In this document: positions 18,725-26,627 of the stretch, piece after piece
Layout: the number at the start of each line of letters is the position of its first letter
Numbering within the stretch: the first letter of the stretch is position 1
Assembly (NCBI RefSeq): GCF_000943545.1
Contig: NZ_JTHP01000021.1
Coordinates: 1 to 64,000 of the forward strand
Direction of reading: 5' to 3'
DNA: 64,000 nucleotides
Origin: Paenibacillus terrae
Lineage (GTDB): Bacteria > Bacillota > Bacilli > Paenibacillales > Paenibacillaceae
Translations under genes and position numbers: made by a program
Notes under the pieces: generated by a model
Seen by the model: the letters and a program-made list of their open reading frames with translations, nothing else
What the model was told of the DNA's origin: nothing
Databases searched by the model: none

Positions 18725-19193
18725 TCGTCTCCCGGCGCAGCCCGATGAACTGACCGATTTCCTCCTGCGTCAGCACGTCCGTTAACGTGGCGGGGGCGAT
18801 ATAGGAGTGGAACCAGCGTTGAAGCTTCCGAAGCTTCTCGGCAGGTGACACCTCGGTGAGCTGGTCAATTCGTTGCTGCATCATGCGCAACTTGTCCTGT
18901 AGCTGCAAAGCGATAGCCCGACATTGAGCCGGGTCTTGCTCCAGCGCGAGATACCATTCCTTTTGCGACAGAACTTCAACCTCTGAGGTTACCAGCGCCA
19001 CCGCTGTACCATAATAAGGATTGGGGCTGATCAGGGAGTGATGCGGGATGATTTCATCGGGCACAATAACGTTGACTAAAATTTGCGAGCCGTCCTCATG
19101 GACTCGGATGATTTTTAACAAGCCACTCTTTAACAGATACAGAGGGCCGGATTCTCCTTGTCGAAATAGGGTCTCCCCTTTGTGTAATATCAT
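18657..19193 (-). CDS. Crp/Fnr-family transcriptional regulator
   Basis: About 178 residues: a cyclic-nucleotide-binding-like beta-roll (GETLFRQGESGPLYLLKSG, residues ~5-110) and a Crp-type winged helix (LTQEEIGQFIGLRRETINRLLR, recognition helix near 160). No Cys cluster for an Fe-S centre is present, so redox sensing of the FNR kind is unlikely. I prefer the ATG at 19193, which has GGAGG 12 bases upstream; an ATG at 19217 has none. It is the last gene of a TetR-SDR-Crp operon. Its 3' end overlaps the DinB gene on the other strand by 68 bases. Confidence 0.82.
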   Translation of the reverse strand: MILHKGETLFRQGESGPLYLLKSGLLKIIRVHEDGSQILVNVIVPDEIIPHHSLISPNPYYGTAVALVTSEVEVLSQKEWYLALEQDPAQCRAIALQLQDKLRMMQQRIDQLTEVSPAEKLRKLQRWFHSYIAPATLTDVLTQEEIGQFIGLRRETINRLLRASSAPSAKDDDDNASR

Positions 19194-19229
19194 GAACGTG
19201 AACAGCCTCCATTTCATGTATTTCGGTTT

Positions 19230-19970
19230 TTAGATGAACCCGCCGTTGACGCGGATCGTCTGCCCGGTAACCCATTGTGATTTGGCGCTGACCAGGAACT
19301 CAATCACATCCGCGATATCCTCAGGTTCACCGAGACGGCCGAACGCATTCATTTTTTTTATACCTTCGATTTGCTGCTCGGTTTTCCCTTCTTGAAAAAG
19401 CTCGGTATTCACGGGACCGGGAGCCACGGCGTTGATCGTAATTTGTTTGCTTCCGAACTCCTTGGCAAGCTGACGGGTAAATTGCTCAACGGCGCCTTTG
19501 GTACCCGCGTATACGCTATACGAAGGAAACATTTGTCCGATGACGGACGTAGACAGGTTCACGATTCTTCCGCAGTTTTCCATATGCTTCATCGCTTGTT
19601 GACAGGCAAAGAAAGTCCCTTTTACATTCAGTGCGAATTGTTTGTCAAAATCGGACTCGGTTACCTCAGCCAGAGGTTTGGTGATCATCAATCCGGCATT
19701 GTTAACCAGAATATCCACTTTGCCGAATTCAGCAATCGTATGTGTAAATAAGGCTTCAATATCACTCATCTTGCCCAGATCAGCGCGGAGTGCTATGGCT
19801 TTTCCGCCTTTTTGAATAATGCCCTCCACGACTTCCTGAGCTTTGTCCGGACTGCTGGCATAATTGATGACTACATTAGCGCCCAGATCAGCCAGTTGCT
19901 CGGCAATAGCACGTCCAATTCCTCTGGAGGAACCGGTGATAATCGCTATTTTTCCGTCCAAATGTTTCAT
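19230..19970 (-). CDS. Short-chain dehydrogenase/reductase (FabG-like)
   Basis: 246-residue classical SDR. The Rossmann nucleotide motif is TGSSRGIG (residues 12-19), NNAG is present (LVNNAGLM), and the catalytic Ser-Tyr-Lys is in the LSTSVIG and YAGTKGAVEQ segments. The C-terminus GQTIRVNGGFI is typical. Such enzymes reduce ketones or 3-oxoacyl groups with NAD(P)H. The gene is 28 bases downstream of a TetR regulator and 36 bases upstream of the Crp-like gene, so local control by that TetR protein is likely. Substrate unknown. Confidence 0.92.
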   Translation of the reverse strand: MKHLDGKIAIITGSSRGIGRAIAEQLADLGANVVINYASSPDKAQEVVEGIIQKGGKAIALRADLGKMSDIEALFTHTIAEFGKVDILVNNAGLMITKPLAEVTESDFDKQFALNVKGTFFACQQAMKHMENCGRIVNLSTSVIGQMFPSYSVYAGTKGAVEQFTRQLAKEFGSKQITINAVAPGPVNTELFQEGKTEQQIEGIKKMNAFGRLGEPEDIADVIEFLVSAKSQWVTGQTIRVNGGFI

Positions 19971-19998
19971 AGGTATTTAACCTTCTTTCTATAATTTT

Positions 19999-20577
19999 TT
20001 AAGAGATTCCTTTTTCTAAAAGCATCCACACATCCGAAAACTCCTGATCAATCGCAGGACTCTTCCATTCGTAAGCATGAGCGGGATGATGAAAACGGGC
20101 TGTGGCATAGAAAAGGGTTCGCGCCAGTTGGGCTGGCTGAACCGATGTGATGTTCCCGTGTGCAATGATGTCAGCGAGCTGATCCACAATGTGGGCGATA
20201 TGCTGGTCGATTAAATCAGCGGCTTGCTCGGTGACCCGGGTATACATCTCGAACATCTCCTCGTCATCGCGGGCATAATACTGCTTGAGTTCGATCAAGG
20301 TCTGTATATATCGTTGTAAATGCGGCGTTCCCAGCAGGGATGAATCCTGACACACCTCCGTTAACGGAGCGATAATCTTTTCATTCAGCCATTTTTCGGT
20401 CACGCCTTCAAGAAGCTCGGCTTTGCTTTTAAAATGTCGATAAATGGTGCCATGACTTACTCCTAATACTTTGGCAACATCGGTCACGGAGGTTTTAGCT
20501 ACACCAAAACGTCTAAGTGTGTCTTCTGTAGCGATGAGAATCTGTTCCTTGGTTAAAATATCTGAGGATTTTTCCAT
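19999..20577 (-). CDS. TetR/AcrR-family regulator with hairpin-spaced ribosome site
   Basis: 192 residues with an N-terminal TetR HTH (TSVTDVAKVLGVSHGTIYRHFKSK, cut here to its idea: residues ~28-52) and a helical ligand domain similar to the YhgD/YcdC C-terminal type. It heads the TetR-SDR-Crp operon and probably represses it. The start is odd: a very strong AAGGAGGTGA lies 30 bases before the ATG, and the gap contains a perfect 6-bp hairpin. No alternative in-frame start exists in the gap. Confidence 0.88.
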   Translation of the reverse strand: MEKSSDILTKEQILIATEDTLRRFGVAKTSVTDVAKVLGVSHGTIYRHFKSKAELLEGVTEKWLNEKIIAPLTEVCQDSSLLGTPHLQRYIQTLIELKQYYARDDEEMFEMYTRVTEQAADLIDQHIAHIVDQLADIIAHGNITSVQPAQLARTLFYATARFHHPAHAYEWKSPAIDQEFSDVWMLLEKGIS

Positions 20578-20581
20578 AGAG

Positions 20582-20614
20582 ACACGGTCAAGTTGCCGTG
20601 TGAGTCACCTCCTT
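20582..20614 (-). promoter_or_regulatory. Ribosome site separated from the TetR start by a hairpin
   Basis: On the minus strand AAGGAGGTGA (20605-20614) is followed by ACACGG-CAACTTGA-CCGTGT (20582-20601) and then the ATG at 20577. Folding the 20-base hairpin reduces the spacing from 30 to about 10 bases. The same palindrome could serve as the repressor's operator. Confidence 0.55.
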
Positions 20615-20630
20615 GAAGTCAGGATAACAC

Positions 20631-20680
20631 AAAAGAGTATCAAATGACAAATATTTATTTTTGTCATTTGATACTCTTTT
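20631..20680. terminator. Long perfect inverted repeat, terminator of the peroxidase gene
   Basis: AAAAGAGTATCAAATGACAAA and its exact complement are separated by eight bases, giving a 21-bp stem ending in T runs on both strands. It lies between the broken peroxidase gene and the TetR gene, both on the minus strand, and fits a terminator for the former. Confidence 0.7.
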
Positions 20681-20715
20681 TCTTCTAAACTAATTCAAAG
20701 GAGTAAACTGAAACC

Positions 20716-21261
20716 CTACAACAGTGATTCGATGACAGAATCTATTTCAAAGGGCTCCGTCGTTGATTCAAATCTTCCATTTACATGACCATCGCGATCG
20801 ATCAGAAACTTGGAGAAATTCCACTTGATCCCGTCGCCAGCGTATATTTCCGGATACTTATCCCGCAGGAAATCCTCCATCCATTGACCGTCCTTGGTTT
20901 GGGTATCGAAGCCTTGAAACGGTGCCTGTTGTGTCAGATATTGAAATAAAGGATGAGGAGATGGACCTCTTACATCCGTTTTCTCAAATAGCGTGAATGT
21001 TACTCCATGGTTAATTTGGCAGACTCCCTAAACTTCCGAATTGCTACCCGGCTCTTTTTCATTGAATTGGTTACAAGGAAACGCGAGAATTTCAAAACCC
21101 TGTTCCCGTCGACTTTCATAGAGCTTCTGTAGATCAGCGAATTGACGGGAAAAGCTACATTTGCTGGCTGTGTTTACGATGAGGAGAACTTTTCCGCTGT
21201 AGTCTGACAGTTTAATCGGCTTCCCGTTAATTGAGGTTGCTTGAAAATCATAAATAGACAT
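20716..21261 (-). pseudogene. Glutathione-peroxidase-like gene interrupted by an in-frame TAG
   Basis: The intact frame would encode about 181 residues of a thiol peroxidase of the GPx/BsaA type: peroxidatic Cys in NTASKCSFSRQF, FPCNQF with its Gln, and the catalytic-site Trp in KWNFSKFLIDRDG. At 21028-21030 an in-frame TAG follows EPGSNSEV, at a position where BsaA-type relatives carry Gln (CAG to TAG is one transition). Translation resumes in the same frame (GVCQINHGVTFTLFEKTDVR) to a natural TAG at 20716. The truncated 77-residue product would lack the Trp and half the fold. The start is the ATG at 21261 with AGGAGGG eight bases upstream. A strain-specific nonsense mutation or a sequencing error are both possible. 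Confidence 0.85.
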
Positions 21262-21463
21262 ATTAAAGTCCCTCCTCATATTATTTTTATACATCATATA
21301 TCCAGAGTGTCTATTGGTCTAATATATTATTCGAATGACCTTTATAGGTAGAAGGGGATTTGCCTCTTTTATAGCAAACTGTGGCATTCGCCGTTACCAA
21401 GATAGAATATGGATGCATATTCATGTAATGCGTGCAAAAACCCAACAGAATCGAGGGATACTC

Positions 21464-22192
21464 GTGCCCATTGGAAAGATGATTCAATATAAGGAAATGC
21501 GACAACATCCCGTTTTAAGTTCTTATCTGCCGGAGACCCAGTGGATTAGCAATGCAAGAACTTTGCGCATGCTGGACGAATATCGGACGGTTTTCATTAA
21601 GCCTAATTATGGAAGCGGGGGGACTGGTATCATACGGGCCAAAAAGCTGGGGAGGAGGTATGAGATTCGTTGCGGCTCCAGTCGAAGAATTGTCAGATCC
21701 CACGCGGTGAGAAGAGCTATCAAAACCCATCGGAGGCCTCATCGCCGTTATTTGGTACAGCAAGGACTTCGGTTAGCGAAGTACAAAGGTTCGATTTTTG
21801 ATGTTAGAGTGTATATGCAGAAGCCGGAGTCGGAATGGGTCATTTCAGGAATAACCGGTCGTGTTGCCGCACCCCAAAAAGTGGTTACCAATTACCGCAA
21901 AGGAGGACATGCGGCACCATTGTCCAAAGTGCTTTTAAAGGTCTTTAAAAATGACAGAACGAAAATGAAAGAGACTCTGGATCAGATCATCGAACTTTCT
22001 AAAATGGTTGCCGACACAATAGATAAAAATCATCCGTTTCGCGAGCTGGGTATTGATCTTGCTATTGAGAAGAATGGTCAAATCTGGATCATCGAGGCCA
22101 ATCCGCATCCCGGACATAAGTTGTTCAAGCAGCTCCCCAATCATAAGATGATTCACAACATTTTGAGAAACAAACGTCGGATTGAACGCTAA
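21464..22192 (+). CDS. Third YheC/YheD-like ATP-grasp protein (paralogue of the operon's first gene)
   Basis: 242 residues, the same length as the gene at 11869 and clearly homologous throughout (VPIGKM opening; FIKPNYGSGGTGI; YLVQQGLRLAKYKGSIFD; IDLAIEKNGQIWIIEANPHPGHKLF). Although the frame is open for 43 codons upstream, the GTG at 21464 sits in the same context as in the paralogue, with CGAGGGA upstream. Bases before it also match the paralogue leader (GCAAAAACCCA), so the duplication included regulatory DNA. It stands alone between the broken peroxidase gene and a gene-free stretch. Substrate unknown; by homology probably the same chemistry as the operon copy. Confidence 0.82.
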   Translation: MPIGKMIQYKEMRQHPVLSSYLPETQWISNARTLRMLDEYRTVFIKPNYGSGGTGIIRAKKLGRRYEIRCGSSRRIVRSHAVRRAIKTHRRPHRRYLVQQGLRLAKYKGSIFDVRVYMQKPESEWVISGITGRVAAPQKVVTNYRKGGHAAPLSKVLLKVFKNDRTKMKETLDQIIELSKMVADTIDKNHPFRELGIDLAIEKNGQIWIIEANPHPGHKLFKQLPNHKMIHNILRNKRRIER

Positions 22193-22608
22193 AATAAGAC
22201 GTAGACCCCTTAATCACAATAAATAAAAAAGCCAGTCGAAGCAGGGAAAATAGAGACAACGTGTTAGACTGGTTCCTTTTCTCGAGCACACCTGGTCCCA
22301 CGTTGTCCCACAAAGAGCCGTTCAGCCATAGCAATACCGTGTTGGTGTTGGCAGAGTATTTGGTCATGAGCGGTTGAACCTTTGTGCTACTTCACGCGCT
22401 AACTGCAATACCAACCAGAGCCAGACGAACCGGGTTCAGTCCATTTGGGTACGATAAAACGTATACCAGCAGCCTAAAACTGTCTAGCCCGCACATTCAG
22501 GTCGTAAGGAGAGCCATCCGAGAGTACATCTATAGATAATAATACGATAGTATTTGTGAATAATTTTTTAGCAGGAGATAGAAACAGGAAGGGTCATAAT
22601 GTGTTGAA
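22193..22608. other. Gene-free stretch
   Basis: No intact gene. A weak hairpin (GCCAGTC at 22231 with GACTGGT at 22267, then TCCTTTTC) may terminate the ATP-grasp transcript. On the minus strand a broken frame (LALVGIAVSAREVAQRFNRS and, one frame over, TKYSANTNTVLLWLNGSLW) looks like decayed coding sequence, but I cannot name the family. Confidence 0.35.
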
Positions 22609-23781
22609 TTACTTAAATTCTACTGGACCGACATCCATTTTAAACGATCCATCTTCATAAAGTAGTGGACTATGCTCTACATTTTTACCCGAATACTTCT
22701 CCACGTGACTTACTTTCATCTGGTTGGTCCCCGTAAAGTCAATATGAGCAATTGCGACCCAATACGCATAACTATTTTTTTCGTGTAATGGGGTTGTAAT
22801 AACCTGTCCTTGATGATTATCAACGACAGCACGAACCTTCATGGATTTGAAGCTGCCGATGCCATTACTGACCGCACTATAGGCAGCGAAGAGAACAAAG
22901 CGCAAGGCCTCTGGCCGATGAATAATGATTGTTTCTTTGCCGTGAGTCAAGGCATCGCCGTTAAGCTGAATATATGGTGTACTATGAGAAGAACCGAGAT
23001 TGCGATAATAGATTTTTCCGACATTGTAGTCTTTCGTCACATAGAAACAGTACAGATCCAAGTCTTTCTTGGTTGCCCACTCCAAGGTGGCCGTTACCTT
23101 CTCCGATTTATGTATATTGATACTCTCTTGTTTCTTGAGATCCAGTTTAATCAGCTTGACTGGCGTTTCGGGTACAGGCGCAGGCTGTGGGGCCGGATTG
23201 ACTTCGGTAGCGGCAGCCACTTCGTTTTGTGGTTCGTCGGATACTTCAAGCCCAAAATTTTTAACGAGCGCAGCAAGTCCTCCTTCAAATCCACTACTAA
23301 CGGCGTTGAATTTCCATTCCCCCTGGTGCAGGTAAAGCTCGCCTACAACTATGGCCGTTTCTTTATTGAGGCCTTCGCCAAAGTTGAAAATGGCGATATC
23401 TTCCCTGCTTACTGGATTGTATATACGACAAACAGCATCTTGAACATTCGAGAACGATTGTCCGTTCGTCTCACCTTCATGAATGGTAAGTGTAAAAGCG
23501 ATTTTTTCAATATCAGCAGGGATCTTCGCTACTGTAATCCGAATGATCTCACGTGATCCTTCGGCGGGACCGGAGTGGCTGACCGCGTGTTGTTGGCTTA
23601 TTTGCTGGTTATAAAAGATCATATCTTCATCTCGGGTACACACGCCCGCTGCATTCAATAGGAAAGCAGATGCATTGATATCTATACTCGGATGTGTAGT
23701 CTTCCATGTGAGACCAATGGCAATATCTTGTACATTTTTCCCTTTTGTAACGTCAATTTTTTGGCCCTTTGCGATGATCAT
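22609..23781 (-). CDS. TerA/TerD-family stress (tellurium-resistance-like) protein
   Basis: 390 residues with two TerD-type beta-sandwich modules. The first (residues ~1-190) has the KGQKIDV opening, the DINASAFLLN and RDEDMIFYNQ segments and a Ca-site-like GPAEGSREIIRI, closing with VVGELYLHQGEWKFNAVSSGFEGGL. A proline-rich linker (PAPQPAPVPETPVK) leads to a second, more divergent module (TATLEWATKKDLDLYCFYV). This layout is that of TerA. Ter proteins are cytoplasmic or membrane-apposed calcium-binding proteins linked to tellurite, phage and envelope stress. No other ter gene is in the window. The start is the ATG at 23781; upstream in-frame codons lack a ribosome site. Confidence 0.82.
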   Translation of the reverse strand: MIIAKGQKIDVTKGKNVQDIAIGLTWKTTHPSIDINASAFLLNAAGVCTRDEDMIFYNQQISQQHAVSHSGPAEGSREIIRITVAKIPADIEKIAFTLTIHEGETNGQSFSNVQDAVCRIYNPVSREDIAIFNFGEGLNKETAIVVGELYLHQGEWKFNAVSSGFEGGLAALVKNFGLEVSDEPQNEVAAATEVNPAPQPAPVPETPVKLIKLDLKKQESINIHKSEKVTATLEWATKKDLDLYCFYVTKDYNVGKIYYRNLGSSHSTPYIQLNGDALTHGKETIIIHRPEALRFVLFAAYSAVSNGIGSFKSMKVRAVVDNHQGQVITTPLHEKNSYAYWVAIAHIDFTGTNQMKVSHVEKYSGKNVEHSPLLYEDGSFKMDVGPVEFK

Positions 23782-23886
23782 ATGAATCACTCCCTCATAA
23801 GGATGCTGCATCAAACAGTATGCTTACCGAGTATAGCATAGGCTTATTATTTTGAGACTCTTTCATTGGTCTGTCCTCCTAATTAT

Positions 23887-24019
23887 ATCCTTTTTCAAAC
23901 TTGGAGCCTTCGCTACTCGTAATTTTCCGATAAGTCCATCTTTCCTCCACATGTAAACGAATGGCCTCTTCTTTGATCTCATCCGAGTATGTTTTAAACC
24001 TCTGTCCTTTAATCGCCAT
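23887..24019 (-). mobile_element. IS3-family transposase orfA fragment
   Basis: A 43-codon frame opens with MAIKGQRFKTYSDEIKEEAI and continues LHVEERWTYRKIT, which is the N-terminal helix-turn-helix of an IS3-family OrfA. It then loses the match and stops. GGGGGTG precedes the ATG, and the upstream sequence (about 24020-24090) may be the outer end of the element. No orfB or right end is present, so this is a relic. Confidence 0.6.
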
Positions 24020-24139
24020 AAAAATACACCCCCAGAATTTCATCGGACAAACCAGGGGTTTTATCCAATGTCTATTCTAAGGGGTGCACTTCAGATTGAA
24101 GGTTGGGGCTTTCTTTGCTTCGTTACAGTAGCCGTTAAG

Positions 24140-24652
24140 CTATCTGATATCCGCAGGCCGTGAACCGGCAATTCCATTGAATTCCGCATTAACGTTATAA
24201 TCGCCACCACGCCATTGAAGAGTGTAGCTTCCTGAACGCAAACCGTCTGTGTAACCTTCATCAGTACTTCTCCAAGTAATTGAACTGCCAGGCGAGATTC
24301 TTGTTCCAGAGATGTACTCTTTACCTGAATCATTGTGCAATAAACTTACTCTAACTGGATAACTAGAGTTATTTTTCAGAGTAAGTTTAACATGGCCATA
24401 TCCTCTAGGAACATCAAAGGAACTTTGGACAGTTGCACCTCCTTGTACTCTACTGCCGAAAGTATTTCCGACGTTTTGCGGAGTTACTACATGGTCACCA
24501 GTAATTGTTGTACCGGCATCTTGGGTCGCCGTAGTGGATGTATTCGCAGAATCAGTTACATCTGAATCCGCAAAAATTGCACTCGGCACAGCAATAGCCC
24601 CCCCTAGTAAACCTAAAGATAAGGCTGATGCAATTAAATGTTTTTTCTTCAT
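24140..24652 (-). CDS. Small secreted protein (family A), unknown function
   Basis: 170 residues. Signal peptide to about residue 28 (VPSAIFA-DSD), a low-complexity Ser/Thr linker (TANTSTTATQDAGTT-like), then a ~95-residue beta-rich domain running from the VTPQNVGNTF segment to the C-terminus (SFDVPRGYGHVKLTL, HNDSGKEYISG, WRSTDEGYTDGLRSGSYTLQWRGG). The same domain, linker and some DNA recur in the chimeric gene at 27175. AGGAGG precedes the ATG. The fold resembles surface-exposed jelly-roll modules, but no family is recognised. Possibly a secreted toxin-like or antimicrobial protein; that is speculation. Confidence 0.75.
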   Translation of the reverse strand: MKKKHLIASALSLGLLGGAIAVPSAIFADSDVTDSANTSTTATQDAGTTITGDHVVTPQNVGNTFGSRVQGGATVQSSFDVPRGYGHVKLTLKNNSSYPVRVSLLHNDSGKEYISGTRISPGSSITWRSTDEGYTDGLRSGSYTLQWRGGDYNVNAEFNGIAGSRPADIR

Positions 24653-24869
24653 GGATTATTCTTCCTCCTATCGAATAATAATAGATTACAAATCAATATT
24701 TACATGTAATTCCCAAAAAGGTCGTATACATATTTAGGCAACTATGTGAATGGATCGCATAATTTTACAATTACACAACACAGCGTTCTCGCATTGCTCA
24801 ACTGGATGGGATATGACATTTTTGAACAACTGATGGAAAAGACAAGATGATTATTTCCCGGAAACGTCT

Positions 24870-24986
24870 TTAATAATCTTCAATCCATAAAGATACATAT
24901 ATAAATAACACGTAAGCTACAAGAAAGAATGTAATCACACTAAGGGGGATAATCCAAGTAAGATGAGTCTTAAATGGTGTTAGCAT
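24870..24986 (-). CDS. Possible 38-residue membrane peptide or frameshifted tail of the upstream gene
   Basis: The frame encodes MLTPFKTHLTWIIPL followed by a strongly hydrophobic helix and ends VSLWIEDY. In the same frame, without a start codon, an acidic stretch (LWSELLGRDEEEAEEDLEK) extends back into the end of the gene at 25058. This suggests either a small peptide or that one frameshift has separated the C-terminus of a longer membrane-anchored protein. No ribosome site precedes the ATG. Confidence 0.35.
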   Translation of the reverse strand: MLTPFKTHLTWIIPLSVITFFLVAYVLFIYVSLWIEDY

Positions 24987-25057
24987 TTTCTGGATAGTCG
25001 GCAGAGATCTATATTCTAATTTTTCTAAATCTTCCTCCGCTTCTTCTTCATCTCTAC

Positions 25058-25585
25058 CTAAAAGTTCACTCCATAACTTGTAAGTTCAACAGCTGATGGC
25101 TTGACAGACGATGTACTATTCTCTTCTGATTGAGACTGAATTAATTTTTCAACCTTTTTGCTTTTTGTCTCTTGCCCGCCTACCAGCACCTTCCAACTAT
25201 CGCCCTTTTTAATGATGGGGTATGTGACTGTATTTATTGAACCATCATCTTTTCTAGTTAATTCAACCGTAGCAGTATAGGTGCCATCAGAAGCTGAAAC
25301 GACATTTTTGATGCTGACATCAGAAAATGGATTATTGCTTACTGATTCCTTATACTCTTTCAATTGTTCCTGTTCACTATTAAATCTCGTATCTATCACC
25401 CATTTTGCGGCTTCAGAAGCATCTCCAGATTGTGCTGCTTCCACATAGTTTTTTATTGATTGTTTGGCTAATTCTTCATTAGAAGCACTTTCGGTGCCAG
25501 TAAGACCAGGAAATACTGACATGGCAAGCAAAGGAATCAATAACATTGTCTTTATTGTTTTACCATTAAAGATTAAAAATTTCAT
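25058..25585 (-). CDS. Secreted DUF4878/NTF2-like protein
   Basis: 175 residues. After a signal peptide (TMLLIPLLAMSVFPGLTG, cleavage near residue 34) comes a domain of about 110 residues with the pattern of NTF2-like/DUF4878 proteins: helices (NEELAKQSIKNYVEAAQSGD, AAKWVIDTRF) and then strands ending in the characteristic YPIIKKGDSWKVLV. A Ser/Lys-rich tail follows. AGGATGG lies seven bases before the ATG. A different-frame continuation encodes an acidic stretch and a membrane helix, so the natural protein may have been longer. Confidence 0.7.
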   Translation of the reverse strand: MKFLIFNGKTIKTMLLIPLLAMSVFPGLTGTESASNEELAKQSIKNYVEAAQSGDASEAAKWVIDTRFNSEQEQLKEYKESVSNNPFSDVSIKNVVSASDGTYTATVELTRKDDGSINTVTYPIIKKGDSWKVLVGGQETKSKKVEKLIQSQSEENSTSSVKPSAVELTSYGVNF

Positions 25586-25669
25586 TCATATTCCATCCTA
25601 TCTTTTTTTTACATAAATACACCTTACGTCGTTTTGGAATAAATGTACACTACAATCATGTAAAAAAAG

Positions 25670-25806
25670 TTCAATAATAAAGGGTTAATATTCTTGTAGA
25701 TGGTGAGCTGCTTTTTAGCATGGTCATCGTGCGAGTACCTTGCCTTCTGATCACTGGGTGTATGGTCAGGAAAATCCAGCCAACATACGAATTTGTGATT
25801 TAACAG
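25670..25806. repeat. Direct repeat A, copy 1
   Basis: About 135 bases nearly identical to 30020-30159 in the same orientation, with roughly half a dozen differences by eye. On the minus strand both copies keep an open frame (VCWLDFPDHTPSDQKARYSH) with no recognisable family. This copy directly abuts a fragment of an RRNPP receptor gene. Confidence 0.75.
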
Positions 25807-25807
25807 T

Positions 25808-25848
25808 CCATATGAATATCTACCTTTATTCAGGCTGTATCTCGTCAC
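25808..25848 (-). pseudogene. Fragment of an RRNPP (AloR-like) receptor gene
   Basis: Fourteen codons read MTRYSLNKGRYSYG, matching MASYSLNKGRYSYG near the C-terminus of the intact receptor at 30674. The similarity stops abruptly at repeat A. It is a scrap of a lost paralogue. Confidence 0.6.
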
Positions 25849-25950
25849 CTTGAGCCTGAGTCTATTTATTCTCCCGATTTAATATTCCTCTGTGAAGCAC
25901 AAATTTTTTACAGCAAAATCCTACGCCTGTTGAACAAATCGCACTAACTT

Positions 25951-25976
25951 AAAAGACGGCCCCAATGAGGCCGCCT
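25951..25976 (-). terminator. Intrinsic terminator after the 25989 lipoprotein gene
   Basis: On the minus strand GGCGGCC pairs with GGCCGTC (one G-U pair) and is followed by TTTTAAG, 13 bases past the stop. Confidence 0.65.
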
Positions 25977-25988
25977 CCTGAATACAAT

Positions 25989-26321
25989 TTACTTGTTATC
26001 TTCTTCCTTAACATAAGTAGCGTCATATGCAATAATTACTTTGGTTTTATCTGTAGCCTCTGAAACATCGTAAACTACTTCATTTTGACTGAAGTGTTTT
26101 TCAGGCTGAAGTGTTTTTACAAACAATCCATCCTTCGTTTTGATCCTGTCAGGCTGATTAAGTTGTTCTACAACATCGGCCGGAACTGGCTCGTAAGTAA
26201 CACTTTCCGATTTTCTAAGGATATCAGCTTCGGCATTTACATTATTTATAATACATCCAGTGAATGCAACAGCACTCACTGTTAAAATAGCCAGCATCCA
26301 AGTTATTGGTTTTAATTTCAT
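25989..26321 (-). CDS. Small lipoprotein (family B), unknown function
   Basis: 110 residues. The N-terminus is MKLKPITWMLAILTV with a lipobox-like AFTGC, so export and lipidation are likely. The middle contains SVTYEPVPADVVEQLNQPDRI, a motif shared with the N-terminal part of the chimeric gene at 27175 (SVTYDPVPPADVLDRLYHPDKI). GTGAGGT precedes the ATG, 21 bases after the stop of the 26343 frame, so the two are co-oriented as a pair. Confidence 0.7.
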   Translation of the reverse strand: MKLKPITWMLAILTVSAVAFTGCIINNVNAEADILRKSESVTYEPVPADVVEQLNQPDRIKTKDGLFVKTLQPEKHFSQNEVVYDVSEATDKTKVIIAYDATYVKEEDNK

Positions 26322-26342
26322 AGAAACCTCACAAATTATTAT

Positions 26343-26627
26343 TTATTTTGTATATCCATTTCCAGATATAGAAATTCCGCCAGAGTGATTTCCAATGAGT
26401 AAATACACTGGGTTATCTGATGTTCCTTTAGGAACATTATAAAATGTAATTGTTGTCTTATTGCCGTCACTAATATTGCCATAAACCTGAACTGTATCAG
26501 ATTTATTTTTATAATCTTTAGTCATGAATTGATAGTTAACTCTAGCTGGTTTACTAGAACTATAGGTGTCCTGTACTAAAGTAACAGAAACTTGCCCAGA
26601 TCTATGAGTAGGTAAAGGGCTTGGCAT
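26343..26627 (-). pseudogene. Probable 5'-truncated secreted-protein gene (family C)
   Basis: 94 codons encoding a beta-rich Thr/Ser/Tyr domain ending ISISGNGYTK. There is no signal peptide and no ribosome site before the ATG, although every neighbour is exported. The upstream boundary falls just before repeat B. The C-terminal ending is matched by a relic at 27788 (ISGNGFTK). I read it as an N-terminally truncated copy; a functional intracellular protein is less likely. Confidence 0.5.

Noticed and set aside
21028-21030. Possible recoded selenocysteine or pyrrolysine codon in the peroxidase gene.
   Set aside because: Selenocysteine uses UGA, and the catalytic Cys codon is intact elsewhere. 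No pyrrolysine machinery is expected in this group and the position normally holds Gln.
21335-21463. Open frame extending the third ATP-grasp protein by 43 residues at its N-terminus.
   Set aside because: The paralogue at 11869 starts at the same conserved GTG, with the same ribosome-site context. The extension has no ribosome site and matches no family sequence.
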